Origin: an uncultured archaeon
GTDB lineage: Archaea; Nanobdellota; Nanobdellia; Woesearchaeales; UBA583
DNA: 36,032 nucleotides
Direction: 5' to 3'
Assembly: GCA_937138345.1 (NCBI GenBank)
Contig: CAKZOW010000134.1
Coordinates: 1-36,032, forward strand
The translations under genes and the position numbers were made by a program. Shown here in pieces: positions 1 through 8,637 of this stretch (position 1 is the first letter of the stretch; each line of letters opens with the position of its first letter). The notes under the pieces were generated by a model. It did not search any database. It saw only the letters and a list, made by a program, of their open reading frames with translations, and had not been told where the DNA came from.

Positions 1-2
1 TG

Positions 3-242
3 TATGGAAAGGTTCCAGATCAAACAAGCTTTTCTAGCATTTGGCAGTTTGTTAAATTTTTAGTCAAGTTTAATAAAAGAGCTGACGCTTCTAGATTAAC
101 AATTGCAACTATTCTTAAAACTCTTGGAGAAGAGTCTGAAACTTCAAAAGAGTTTCCATTTAAATGTGATGAATGTATGCATGATCCAAACAAAGTATGT
201 GAACCAGAGGATGGTTCATGGGAAACAGCTACTGAGAATTAA
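3..242 (+). CDS. C-terminal end of an unidentified protein (5' partial)
   Basis: An open frame enters from the left edge and stops with TAA at 240-242, giving 79 residues. The visible part is a helical, lysine-rich stretch (WQFVKFLVKFNK) followed by a tail with three cysteines (CDECMHDPNKVC), which could bind a metal or be a redox site. I do not recognise the family from this fragment. Its stop directly abuts the end of the convergent ATPase gene with no spacer, so the two transcripts must end inside each other. Confidence 0.6.
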   Translation, partial: YGKVPDQTSFSSIWQFVKFLVKFNKRADASRLTIATILKTLGEESETSKEFPFKCDECMHDPNKVCEPEDGSWETATEN

Positions 243-905
243 TTATTGAATATTTAAAGTGTGATTCACTTCATCGTTAAGCTTTAATGAAGGAAGTGAT
301 TCACTAAATATCTCACTAATTAAATTTTCCAAATAATATTTCTGATTATGTAAAAAATCCGTAACAGTTGTTCTAATATCAACATTGTAATACTCAATTA
401 AAATAGGTTCTCTCAAATAAACCGAGTTTTCAATTAAATCAACTGAAGATAAACCCAAAGAAGATAAATTCTTAATAATATCAATTTCAGAAATTAATGA
501 AAATCTAATTGGATTAAAAATACCCACAAGAGATGAATCTTTTTCCTCAAGCATTCTTGTTGCAAGCCATAACGTAGAAGTTAATAATATAACATTTTTT
601 GGTTTATTAAAATGCATATAACCTAAAAACTTAGGGGGCAATCTATGGAATTCATCAATTGCAATAGAATTATTTTTTGAAAGAATTTTATATAATTCAA
701 AAAAAGTATCAAAACTCATCTCCTCACCCTTTTCATCAAAAATAATATTTGAATTTGTCACAAAAAAATAATAATCGCAATTAGAATACTCCCTTACAAA
801 AAAAGTTTTACCAACCTTTCTCCTCCCAAAAATAATACATGAATTGGATTTCTCAAAAATATCTTTTTCATTAAATCTAGTCAACATCAAATCTCTTTTT
901 ATCAT
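243..905 (-). CDS. Minimal AAA-type ATPase
   Basis: 220 residues. A Walker A motif GRRKVGKT is at about residues 27-34 and a Walker B-like IAIDEFHRLP at about 80-90, followed by a sensor-like segment (VILLTSTLW). This matches the archaeal ATPase/AAA_14 group of P-loop proteins. Many of those are 350-450 residues with a C-terminal winged-helix or nuclease-like domain; this one ends soon after the ATPase core, so it is either a short form or 3'-truncated. The ATG at 905 lies about 20-28 bp after a TATA-like TTTATAAATAT (near 921-933), which fits a leaderless transcript. The last ~20 codons contain two AGTGA/TCACT palindromes (about 258-305), so the C-terminus may derive from hairpin sequence. 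Confidence 0.75.
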   Translation of the reverse strand: MIKRDLMLTRFNEKDIFEKSNSCIIFGRRKVGKTFFVREYSNCDYYFFVTNSNIIFDEKGEEMSFDTFFELYKILSKNNSIAIDEFHRLPPKFLGYMHFNKPKNVILLTSTLWLATRMLEEKDSSLVGIFNPIRFSLISEIDIIKNLSSLGLSSVDLIENSVYLREPILIEYYNVDIRTTVTDFLHNQKYYLENLISEIFSESLPSLKLNDEVNHTLNIQ

Positions 906-934
906 AATACTAATAAGAATACTATATTTATAAA

Positions 935-969
935 AGTATGCGCATGAGCATACTTCTCACAAGCATACT
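935..969. promoter_or_regulatory. Inverted repeat with a third half-site, upstream of the ATPase gene
   Basis: AGTATGC (935-941) and GCATACT (948-954) form a perfect 7-bp inverted repeat with a 6-nt spacer. A second GCATACT follows at 963-969. The array sits just upstream of the TATA box of the minus-strand ATPase gene, where an archaeal activator or repressor would bind. Operator function is inferred from position and symmetry only. Confidence 0.4.
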
Positions 970-1058
970 AAAAACAATCTCAAAACACACAATGATAACT
1001 AAGATTTAAATAATAAAAATACAATTAAATAATACAGACTAAAAGTCTATTACAAAAA

Positions 1059-1430
1059 ATGAGTAAAGAAAAAAATTATTCACAATATGGAAATATCTTA
1101 TTTCTTATCGGAATTGGAATTACAGTAATTGGTGCTCTTCTAAATTTAGGAGAAACTGTCGCTAGAATTGTTACTGCAACTCTAATCATATTAGGAATTG
1201 CTGTAGGAGTACTCAACATTACAAACAAAGAAGCTGTTTCATTCATTGTTGGAGGAATTGCAATTATTTTAGCATTACAACCATTCCTAACACTTTTCCC
1301 GCAAAGATTTGGACTAACAGGAACTGGACTTGCAATTTTAGGAGGACTATACTCATACATTATTGCATTCATAGTACCAGCAGTACTCGTAGTTGCATTT
1401 AGAACTTGTTTTCAAACTGCAAAAGATTAA
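1059..1430 (+). CDS. Small multi-pass membrane protein, unknown function
   Basis: 123 residues with about four hydrophobic helices (roughly 12-28, 33-52, 58-77 and 88-115), joined by short loops with few charges, and a short charged N-terminus. No catalytic motif is visible and I do not recognise a named family. A TATA-like ATTAAATAATA (about 1024-1034) lies 25-35 bp before the ATG. The small inverted repeat AGACT...AGTCT (1037-1049) lies between TATA and start and could be an operator. The last three codons form the 5' arm of a perfect 10-bp hairpin that includes the stop codon. Confidence 0.7.
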   Translation: MSKEKNYSQYGNILFLIGIGITVIGALLNLGETVARIVTATLIILGIAVGVLNITNKEAVSFIVGGIAIILALQPFLTLFPQRFGLTGTGLAILGGLYSYIIAFIVPAVLVVAFRTCFQTAKD

Positions 1431-1445
1431 AACAATTAATCTTTT
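1421..1445 (+). terminator. Stop-codon hairpin, membrane protein gene
   Basis: AAAAGATTAA (1421-1430) pairs perfectly with TTAATCTTTT (1436-1445) around a 5-nt loop. The stop TAA (1428-1430) is in the 5' arm and T residues follow. It also lies at the end of the convergent aIF1A gene, so it may serve both strands. Confidence 0.65.
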
Positions 1446-1463
1446 TTATAAAAATAATTAAAA

Positions 1464-1805
1464 TTAGAATTCTTCAATACTCTCAAAAGAAGCCATAATA
1501 CCTTTCTTATCTAAAGCCTTAATCTCATTTGGTTTATATTTGTAAATTAAATCTGCTTTATCTTTGTCTAACTCCCAAGGTTGAAGTAAAACAATATCTC
1601 CTTCTCTAATCCATAAAAACTTTTTAGCCCTACCTGGAACTCTGGCCATAATTTCATTACCATCAGTTCCTCTAACATACATACGAGAACCACCAAGTCT
1701 TTTTTCAACAATACCAATAAACTCATCCCCTTTAGGCATTCTAGCTCTAACTGGAGCATCTGCGTTTTGGAGATCAGCTAATTTCTTTTTTTTAGGGTCT
1801 GCCAT
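1464..1805 (-). CDS. eif1A: Translation initiation factor aIF1A
   Basis: 113 residues, a typical archaeal length. The S1/OB-fold signature is clear: ARMPKGDEFIGIVEKRLGGSRM, then a GRAKKFLWIREGDIVLLQPWE segment. aIF1A binds the A-site region of the 30S subunit and, with aIF1, helps open the mRNA channel and select the start codon. A TATA box (TTTATAAAG, about 1826-1834) is 22-30 bp before the ATG, so the mRNA is probably leaderless. The gene is monocistronic, convergent with the small membrane protein and about 190 bp downstream of the transporter gene. Confidence 0.97.
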   Translation of the reverse strand: MADPKKKKLADLQNADAPVRARMPKGDEFIGIVEKRLGGSRMYVRGTDGNEIMARVPGRAKKFLWIREGDIVLLQPWELDKDKADLIYKYKPNEIKALDKKGIMASFESIEEF

Positions 1806-1954
1806 AATAATATAAAAAGAAGATTCTTTATAAACAATACGCTAAAATGGATTTGTCTATAAAACAAAAAAATATTTTTTCTCAGTTTTTAAACTTGAGT
1901 CAAATTAATTTTTGAGCCATTTACTTGCGAAAAAATTTCTATTTATTCTCTGGG

Positions 1955-1979
1955 CCAGTAATTGCTAAGCAATTTCTGG
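1955..1979 (-). terminator. Hairpin downstream of the AI-2E-family gene
   Basis: On the minus strand CCAGAAATTGCT pairs with AGCAATTACTGG around one base, with a single A.A mismatch, starting about 15 nt after the stop codon. A T-rich run follows about 20 nt later. The core AATTGCT...AGCAATT resembles the first hairpin after ABCE1 (11728-11747). Confidence 0.55.
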
Positions 1980-1994
1980 ACAGAACCGTAAAAA

Positions 1995-3017
1995 TTACCT
2001 AAAATCTAATTTATATAATTGAAGAACTGATACCAACAAACTAATAATAATTGGACCTAAAAATAACCCTAAAAAGCCAAAAAAGCCAATCCCTCCAAGA
2101 ATTGATAAGAAAATCAAAAACGAATGAACTGGAACCCTATGATGCATAAGCATAGGTCTTAAAATATTATCACTTAAACTCACCACAAAAAATCCATATA
2201 AAAAAAATAACACTCCCGGTAAAAATTGAGAAGTAAGCAACAAATACATACTAGCAGGAATCCACACAAATGCTGCCCCAATAAAAGGAAGCAATGCCAT
2301 AAATGAAGCAATAATTGACCAAAACACAGGAGAATTAAAACCTGCAAAATAAAGCGCAATACCCACTAAAACTCCTTGAACAAAGGCAACAAAAATAGAA
2401 TCAATAAACACAGCAGCACTTACTTGTTTAAATCTCAAAAACAGTGCATCCTTATAAGAATTTTTCATAGGAATAATTCTTTTAACATATTTCATAAACT
2501 TCTCCCCATCTTTTAAGAAAAAAAATACTGAGAGAACAAAAATAAAAATATTTATTATCAAAGAAGTCAAAGAACTAAAAAAAGAACCAATAGAAGACGA
2601 AACATAAGATGCAAATCTCTCTGTTAAGGAATCAACATTAGAACTTACAACAACAAGATTTCTCTCAATTTGAGAACAAATAGCATAATTACAATCATCT
2701 AGAGAAAAATCATTAATTAATTGCTCACTACTTCTAAAAATCTCAAAACTCTCAGTATATACAGACACTCCCACAAAATAAAATGGAATTAAAATAACTA
2801 AAACAATGAAGGTCGTCATAAACAAAGCAGCACTAAAATCACTTTTTGTAAAAGAGAGTAGTTTTTTATAAGGTTTATACACTAAAAAAACAAGAGAAGA
2901 TGCAAATAAAATAGCAAGCAAATACTCACTAATCATAAGCAAAAATAAAGAAATAAGAGAAATAATTACAAAGGCTTCAAAATAACCCTCAATTTTTACC
3001 ATCTCTTTTCTATCCAT
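1995..3017 (-). CDS. AI-2E-family (PerM/UPF0118) membrane transporter
   Basis: 340 residues with about seven or eight predicted membrane helices. The layout is that of the AI-2E transporter family: an N-terminal helix group, an extracytoplasmic region (about 85-150) containing two cysteines (CNYAICS), the conserved FFLKDGEKF segment, and the C-terminal signature GIGFFGFLGLFLGPII. Members are proposed exporters or sodium-coupled antiporters; the substrate here cannot be told. TATCTTTATATTAG lies 24-30 bp before the ATG, so the gene has its own promoter. It is followed by a strong hairpin at 1955-1979. Confidence 0.9.
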   Translation of the reverse strand: MDRKEMVKIEGYFEAFVIISLISLFLLMISEYLLAILFASSLVFLVYKPYKKLLSFTKSDFSAALFMTTFIVLVILIPFYFVGVSVYTESFEIFRSSEQLINDFSLDDCNYAICSQIERNLVVVSSNVDSLTERFASYVSSSIGSFFSSLTSLIINIFIFVLSVFFFLKDGEKFMKYVKRIIPMKNSYKDALFLRFKQVSAAVFIDSIFVAFVQGVLVGIALYFAGFNSPVFWSIIASFMALLPFIGAAFVWIPASMYLLLTSQFLPGVLFFLYGFFVVSLSDNILRPMLMHHRVPVHSFLIFLSILGGIGFFGFLGLFLGPIIISLLVSVLQLYKLDFR

Positions 3018-3075
3018 ATCAAACTAATAAAAATAACTAATATAAAGATACACCACTACCAAAAAGAGATAAGAA

Positions 3076-3816
3076 TTACTTTCGAGATGCTCTCTCTAAA
3101 AATGAGAGATACTCCATCTCAACTTTTTGATCTCGAACATGTAAAATATCAAAATCTGATTCATCATCTAAAAGAGAAGTTACAATCATCTGTAACTCTT
3201 CTGAGAGAGAAGATGATTTCTTATCAAAACAAAAAGGATAAGAAACAACCCTAGAATTAAAATCAAACACCAACTTAGAATACTCTTTTTTATCAAGTTC
3301 TCCTCCATGTTCTGGGATAATTTTTGTTAGAAGTAACTTCTTAGTATAGAGCTTATTAAATTGTAATAAAAACGAACTCAAAGAATAAGCAAAAGAATAA
3401 TTTTTTTGAGGTAATACACACATCACCTCTGTAGATGCAAACAAAGAATTTAATGTAAGCATAGAAATAGTTGGCATAACTTCAAAAAAAACATAATCAT
3501 AATTTCTTCTCTTAAAAGCATCTTCAAAAACATGAAAAGTCATTAACTTCTCGTAATGATTAAATTCTTCAAAAAAAAGATCTGAACTTCCTTTAATAGT
3601 ATCCAAATTCTCTTCCAAAGGAATAACATGTTTTTTAAAATCCAATTTAGAAGATGAAATAAATGAAGCAATAGAGAGCCCAACCTTTGATTCTTGAGAC
3701 TCTTGCGCAGTAATATTTACATGCAAAACTTTCTTTCCTTCCCTAGCAATTTTAGCAGCCATATTAAGGACAAAACTAGGAGAATTCTTTGAACTAAAAA
3801 TAGTAATGAGTCTCAT
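3076..3816 (-). CDS. ParA/MinD-like protein lacking the Walker A motif
   Basis: 246 residues from the chosen ATG. The fold order resembles ParA/Soj/MinD: a first strand MRLITIF, a helix NMAAKIAREGKKVLHVNIT as in deviant-Walker ATPases, then a hydrophobic strand YDYVFFEVMP where the DxxP switch would be. The P-loop KGGxGKT is replaced by SSKNSPSF, so nucleotide hydrolysis is unlikely. The Met at 3816 is preferred over the upstream one at 3858 because TTTATAAA (3840-3848) lies 24-32 bp before it. The gene sits between SMC and the transporter, each with its own promoter signal. A role in chromosome organisation is only suggested by the neighbourhood. Confidence 0.6.
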   Translation of the reverse strand: MRLITIFSSKNSPSFVLNMAAKIAREGKKVLHVNITAQESQESKVGLSIASFISSSKLDFKKHVIPLEENLDTIKGSSDLFFEEFNHYEKLMTFHVFEDAFKRRNYDYVFFEVMPTISMLTLNSLFASTEVMCVLPQKNYSFAYSLSSFLLQFNKLYTKKLLLTKIIPEHGGELDKKEYSKLVFDFNSRVVSYPFCFDKKSSSLSEELQMIVTSLLDDESDFDILHVRDQKVEMEYLSFLERASRK

Positions 3817-3929
3817 CTTACCTGTGACTAGATTTCTAAATTTATAAACATTGTGCACAAAAAACTACACAAAATAAAGAAAAAAAGAAAATAGTAAAAA
3901 AAAATTAAACACCCTAGAATCCTTGTCAC

Positions 3930-4050
3930 CAAACTCAAGCCGTTCTTGTCGGCAGACTAAGAAGCCTCAACGGCTTCTTCATCTACCATACTCAAAAATC
4001 AAAGATTTTTGGTCGCTAGACTACGGAGCCGCAGGCTCCTCATCTACCAT
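3930..4050 (-). repeat. Gene-end tandem array at the SMC 3' end
   Basis: Read on the minus strand. Unit 1 (4050-3990) begins with the last SMC codons, ATGGTAGATGA. It holds stem GGAGCC/GGCTCC with the TAG stop directly after, then TCTAGCGAC, then CAAAAATC-TTT-GATTTTTG, then AGT. Unit 2 (3989-3933) begins with the same ATGGTAGATGA. It has the changed but still complementary stem AGAAGCC/GGCTTCT, a TAG, then TCTGCCGA, then CAAG-AACGG-CTTG. A third start (TTGGTGA) follows. Period is 61 then 57 nt. Unit 2 would encode an alternative SMC end (MVDEEAVEAS, then stop). Confidence 0.8.
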
Positions 4051-7000
4051 TTCTTTAGCATCTTTTAGATCTAAACTAACAACACCTGAAATCTTATTAG
4101 GATCCATAGTAACTCCATAAATACTCTGTGATGACTGAATTAAATACTCTGAGTGTGAAACAACAACATACTGTGCCTTGTGAGCTGAAGCTGCAATTAA
4201 TTTACCTAATTTCTCACAATTCATAATATCTAAAGCAGCATCAATTTCATCAAAAATATAAAATGAAGCCGGATTGAATTCCTGAACTGCAAAAATAAAT
4301 GCAACTGCAGTAATTGTTTTCTCCCCTCCAGATAATGATTTAATATCTAAGAAATTATTTCTAGACAACCTAACTTTAATTTCAACACCTGAATTAAAGA
4401 GATCTTTTTCATTTTCAATGACAAGCTCAGCATCTCCTTTAGAAGATAACTTTGAATAAATAGAGACAAAATGATCTTTTAGAGTATCAAATGTTTCCAT
4501 AAATCTCTCCTTTTTCTTCTCATCCATCTCTGAGACAAAGTCTAAAATTTCAGCTTTTTCAACATTTAATTTCTCTCTTTTTTCAAGAAGTGCTGTAAAT
4601 TCTTCATTTAATTTATCATAAATCTCAACTGCTTTCATATTAATAGAACCAAAAGAACTCAGACGTGATTTTAAACCATTAACTCTAGATTGTAACTCTT
4701 TTACATCAACAGGAGAGCCTGAGAGTCTAGTGTCAACTTGAGATACAAGAGATTCAAGAGCTTCTTGTCCAGCACTCTCGCCTTGTTCTTGATGAAGTTC
4801 CTCCTTAGTATTTGAAAACATAACATCTAAATCATCATTGAGAGTTTGAGCCATGGTATCAAATTCACCTAAAGCATATCTAATTTGAGCAAGTTTTTCT
4901 TTAATTGCATCAAACTTAGCAAATTCTTTTTCATATTTTTTCTCAAGCTTAATTTTATCCTCTTTAAGAGAATCTCTTTTAGCAATAATTTCTTTATACC
5001 CTTTAGATAATTCTTTTTCTTTTGCTTTGTACTCTTTAAGTTCTTCTTCAACTGATTTTATCTCAGCGCTTAAGTCTCTATATTGAGTAACATATTTTTC
5101 TAAAGACTCATTAGCATCAGCTAAAATTTTCTCTAGATTCTTAATCTCTGGCATAATTACATTGTTGAGTTGAATTTGTTTAGAATCTAAATTACCATTT
5201 AAAGTAATAAGTCTCTCTTTAATCTCATCTCTCTCAAGTTCAACTTTACCAATATTTTCTAACACTGAACCATGAGATGCATCCCCTTTAAGAGAAATTT
5301 TCTTAGCTTGAAGATCTGAAATCTCTGAATCAATTGCTGCAATATCTCTATCTATTTTTTTAAGAGATCCTTCAATTACAGCCTTGTCTCCCTCAAGCGC
5401 TTCGATTTCTCTTTGAATTGAAGAAGTATCTTGACCCTCAATAGATAAAATCTTCTCAAGTTTTGAAATATCTCCTTCAACTTCTGCTTTTCTAGCTCTT
5501 GAATCATAGAGTTTTCTCTCTGAATCTTCCTTCTCAGATTTTAAATGTTCTAAAGTACTTCTAACTTTTGAGAGTTTACCTTCAATTCTCTCCAACTGCT
5601 CAAATGTAGAATCATCTTTAAAAGCACCCATCCCTTGTTTTTTAGATTTAAAACCACCACTCATAGCACCTGATTTAGTAACTAGATCTCCATCAAGAGT
5701 CACCATCTTATACTGCCCAATACCAATTCCCCTTGAATCAGCAATATCTTCAATAACTAGAGTATCCCCAAAAATTAAATTAAAAATCGCATCATAACGA
5801 GAATCGTAGTTAATTAAATTAAGAGCATAATCTACTGCACCTTTTTTAGCAAGTGCAGAATTATCCAGTTTGAATTTTGCATTTACTTTATTAAGGGGTA
5901 AAAATGTCGCATTTCCAATTCTTTTTTCCTTTAAATAATTAATATATTTAACTGCAGTCTTATCATCTTCAACAACAATGTGAAACAATCCTTTACCTGC
6001 AACTGCTTCTAGTGCCTGAGAATATGCTCCTGGAACTGATGCTAACTCTGCAACTGTCCCATGAATTGCAGGATCTTGAGATTTTAATTTCAAAATAGTA
6101 TCAACTGCCCTATTTGATGCCATAAGCTCCCTTGAAGTGTCAGCTTTAATTTGAAGTTTTGATGACTGTTCTTGAAGTGATGTAGCTTCTTGTTGTAATT
6201 TATGATATCTAGATGCCAACTCTGAGTTATCATTTGCTGTTTTTGAAATATCTACAATAAGACTTTTTAACTCTTTTCTTAGATGTTCTAAATCTTTTAC
6301 TTGTTCCTTATTCTCACTAGCATTACCCTCAATTTTTGAGAGTTGTTCTTGAAAATGCTCTAATTTAGTATTTAGCTTTTCAACTTGGATGGCATTATCT
6401 TGTCTAATATGATTTTTTTGTAATTTCTTCTCTTGAAGTTCATCAATAGTAGCATCAATTTCATCTAATTCTTTAAAAGAATCTGAAGATACAGATTTCT
6501 TTAAAGTAGATAATTTCTTCTCTACAACTTCAAGTTCTGCCTTAACTGTTTCTCTTTCTTTTTCAAATGATTTAATTTCAAGTTCTAATGTTTTAAGTTG
6601 TTCTTTTGAATGAGAAATATTTTCTTTTAATCCTTGTTGTCTTGATTTAATCTCATCTTGTTGTTTCTTAGATTCTGCTCGTTTTTCCTTAAGAGAGTTC
6701 AGTGACGCATCAAGAGCAGTAATTTTATTGGTAACCTCAATAAAATCTCCGTGAGATTTAATTTCAATTTCTTTTTCAAGAGAGGAAATTTCATCATCAA
6801 TTGCTCTGTTTTTTTCTTCGAATTCTTCTAATTTAGTTTTGTAGATAGAAAATTCTCCTTCTTGTTTTTCTAACTCTTCTTGTTTCTTCTCTTTTAATAC
6901 CTTATTTCTAAGAAGTTTAGCTTTCAAAAGAAGAAGTGAGTTATATCTCAAATCACTTTTTGCCTTATGAAATTTCTCTGCTTGTTCTTTCTCAGATTTA

Positions 7001-7620
7001 AGTTCCTTAAGATACTTTGTTTTCTCCTCCATTAAAAGATCTGCATCTCCGAGTTCTAAATCTACTTTTTCTAATTTTTTAAGAGCTTTTTCTCTTTTTT
7101 CCTCATATCCTGAAATATTAGAAATCTCTTCAATTAATTCACGTCTCTCAACATTACTCATATTAACAATACGCATAATATCTCCTTGTAAAATAATATT
7201 ATATCCATCCGGATCAATAGATGCTCTAGATAAAATTTCTACAATCTCAGTACGAGTTACTTTTTGATTATTGAGAAGATACTTTGATTGACCATCCTTA
7301 TTTACAACCCTTGTAATTTTAATTTCATCCAAATCAACACCCATAAGTTCTCTCTCATCATTTGATAAGTAAATAGAAACTTCTGCCTGTTTTGCAGGTT
7401 TTAATCCTTTTCCTCCATTGAAAACTAAATTTCCTAATTTATCTGCCCTAAGTCCTTTAGAAGACATCCTACCTAAAACAAAACAAAGTGCATCAAAAAC
7501 ATTTGATTTTCCAGAACCATTAGCTCCAACAACTGTGTTAAAACCATTTTCAAAATTTAATATCGTTGGTTTTGCAAAGGACTTAAATCCCTCGAGCTTT
7601 AACCTTAAAATTCGACTCAT
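4021..7620 (-). CDS. smc: Chromosome segregation ATPase SMC
   Basis: 1199 residues, full length for archaeal SMC. Walker A GANGSGKS is at 32-39. Two long coiled coils flank a hinge (about 515-680, with HGTVAELASVPGAYSQALEAVAG). The C-terminal head has the signature LSGGEKT, Walker B FYIFDEIDAALD and the D-loop. SMC dimers, with kleisin ScpA and ScpB, compact and segregate the chromosome by ATP-driven loop extrusion. ScpA/ScpB are not in this window. TTATAAGG (about 7645-7653) lies 25-33 bp before the ATG. The 3' end is duplicated: the codons for MVDEE recur 61 nt downstream within a hairpin array (3930-4050). Confidence 0.98.
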   Translation of the reverse strand: MSRILRLKLEGFKSFAKPTILNFENGFNTVVGANGSGKSNVFDALCFVLGRMSSKGLRADKLGNLVFNGGKGLKPAKQAEVSIYLSNDERELMGVDLDEIKITRVVNKDGQSKYLLNNQKVTRTEIVEILSRASIDPDGYNIILQGDIMRIVNMSNVERRELIEEISNISGYEEKREKALKKLEKVDLELGDADLLMEEKTKYLKELKSEKEQAEKFHKAKSDLRYNSLLLLKAKLLRNKVLKEKKQEELEKQEGEFSIYKTKLEEFEEKNRAIDDEISSLEKEIEIKSHGDFIEVTNKITALDASLNSLKEKRAESKKQQDEIKSRQQGLKENISHSKEQLKTLELEIKSFEKERETVKAELEVVEKKLSTLKKSVSSDSFKELDEIDATIDELQEKKLQKNHIRQDNAIQVEKLNTKLEHFQEQLSKIEGNASENKEQVKDLEHLRKELKSLIVDISKTANDNSELASRYHKLQQEATSLQEQSSKLQIKADTSRELMASNRAVDTILKLKSQDPAIHGTVAELASVPGAYSQALEAVAGKGLFHIVVEDDKTAVKYINYLKEKRIGNATFLPLNKVNAKFKLDNSALAKKGAVDYALNLINYDSRYDAIFNLIFGDTLVIEDIADSRGIGIGQYKMVTLDGDLVTKSGAMSGGFKSKKQGMGAFKDDSTFEQLERIEGKLSKVRSTLEHLKSEKEDSERKLYDSRARKAEVEGDISKLEKILSIEGQDTSSIQREIEALEGDKAVIEGSLKKIDRDIAAIDSEISDLQAKKISLKGDASHGSVLENIGKVELERDEIKERLITLNGNLDSKQIQLNNVIMPEIKNLEKILADANESLEKYVTQYRDLSAEIKSVEEELKEYKAKEKELSKGYKEIIAKRDSLKEDKIKLEKKYEKEFAKFDAIKEKLAQIRYALGEFDTMAQTLNDDLDVMFSNTKEELHQEQGESAGQEALESLVSQVDTRLSGSPVDVKELQSRVNGLKSRLSSFGSINMKAVEIYDKLNEEFTALLEKREKLNVEKAEILDFVSEMDEKKKERFMETFDTLKDHFVSIYSKLSSKGDAELVIENEKDLFNSGVEIKVRLSRNNFLDIKSLSGGEKTITAVAFIFAVQEFNPASFYIFDEIDAALDIMNCEKLGKLIAASAHKAQYVVVSHSEYLIQSSQSIYGVTMDPNKISGVVSLDLKDAKEMVDEEPAAP

Positions 7621-7698
7621 CTAAGTATTTTAGTAAAAAAACGCCTTATAACCTTTTGTTACCACGAATAAAGAAACTTTAGAAAAATAAAAAAATCC

Positions 7699-8151
7699 TT
7701 AAAATTTATACTCATATGATAAATCCATTGAAGTAACACTAGGAATTGAATGAGTATAACTAATTTTGCCAGAAATACTACTTCTCCTATCAATAAGATA
7801 CGATAAATCTAACTGAGCTTCTAAAGAATCTATCGGTTTTTCGAAATTAGGTATTCTAAGCCTAGTTGAAAGTAAAAAATCATCAAAAAACTGATTATAA
7901 GAAAATTGATAAGAATTTGAAAAAAAATCAACTTTATTTGAAATAACAATATCTCTCCCATAACTAAACCTAACATCAATAGAAGGTCTATTGATTTGGA
8001 TTTTATCAACACTAAATCTAAATTCTTTTTTATTTCTAAGTTTATATTCTTGAGTATATCTAGATGTATTAATAATTTGATCACAAGCATTAGTAAATTG
8101 TGAACCTAAAAGTGTAGAAATTAGTACTAAATGCTTAAATTTTGGACTCAT
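7699..8151 (-). CDS. Exported beta-strand-rich protein with barrel-like C-terminus
   Basis: 150 residues. A signal-peptide-like start (KFKHLVLISTLLGSQFTNA, then CDQ) is followed by repeated alternating hydrophobic/polar strands such as DVRFSY, SYQFSYNQF, EAQLDLSYL and GKISYTHS. It ends MDLSYEYKF, with the C-terminal Phe and alternation seen in bacterial outer-membrane beta-barrels. That would be odd for an archaeon, and 150 residues would give at most about eight strands. An A+T-rich GAGG stands 13-14 nt before the ATG and a TATA-like stretch near 8199-8206. I do not recognise a named family. It is divergent from the L44e gene. Confidence 0.55.
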   Translation of the reverse strand: MSPKFKHLVLISTLLGSQFTNACDQIINTSRYTQEYKLRNKKEFRFSVDKIQINRPSIDVRFSYGRDIVISNKVDFFSNSYQFSYNQFFDDFLLSTRLRIPNFEKPIDSLEAQLDLSYLIDRRSSISGKISYTHSIPSVTSMDLSYEYKF

Positions 8152-8310
8152 ACATAAAAAATCCTCAAAATAATTAATAAAATTGAGTGAGAATATCTAT
8201 GCACAATATAAAAAATGAGGGCTAAAAGATAAAACTCAATTAAAACACCTAAATCATCAATGATAATTAAAAGCACTAAGTTTTATAAAGCAAATAGAAT
8301 TTATTTTTCT

Positions 8311-8637
8311 ATGAAAGTACCTAAAGAAATGAAAAGATACTGCCCAAAATGTAGTGAGCACACTACACAAAAGGTAAAAGTTGAAAAAGGTAAAGGAAGA
8401 AATAAATCACATCCATTATCAAAATATTCAATGACAAGACTGGCTAAAAGAAGAATTGGTCAAAGATTCGGAACAGGAAACTCCGGTAGATATTCCAGGG
8501 GAGCTTTAAACTCATGGAAAAGATACAACAAAAAACACTCAAAAAGAATTGACTTTAGATACACATGTACAACATGTAAAAAAGTTAACTTATCAGGTTC
8601 AAAAGGACCAAGAACTAAAAAAGTTCAAGTAGAATAA
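8311..8637 (+). CDS. rpl44e: Large-subunit ribosomal protein L44e
   Basis: 108 residues from the ATG at 8311. A longer frame opens at 8260, but the TATA box TTTTATAAAG (8279-8288) would then fall inside the gene; from 8311 it lies 23-32 bp upstream, and MKVPKEMKRYCPKC is the usual family N-terminus. The four zinc cysteines are present as CPKC near the start and CTTC near the end. L44e binds near the E site of the 50S subunit. Monocistronic, with a stop-codon hairpin at 8628-8648. Confidence 0.95.
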   Translation: MKVPKEMKRYCPKCSEHTTQKVKVEKGKGRNKSHPLSKYSMTRLAKRRIGQRFGTGNSGRYSRGALNSWKRYNKKHSKRIDFRYTCTTCKKVNLSGSKGPRTKKVQVE

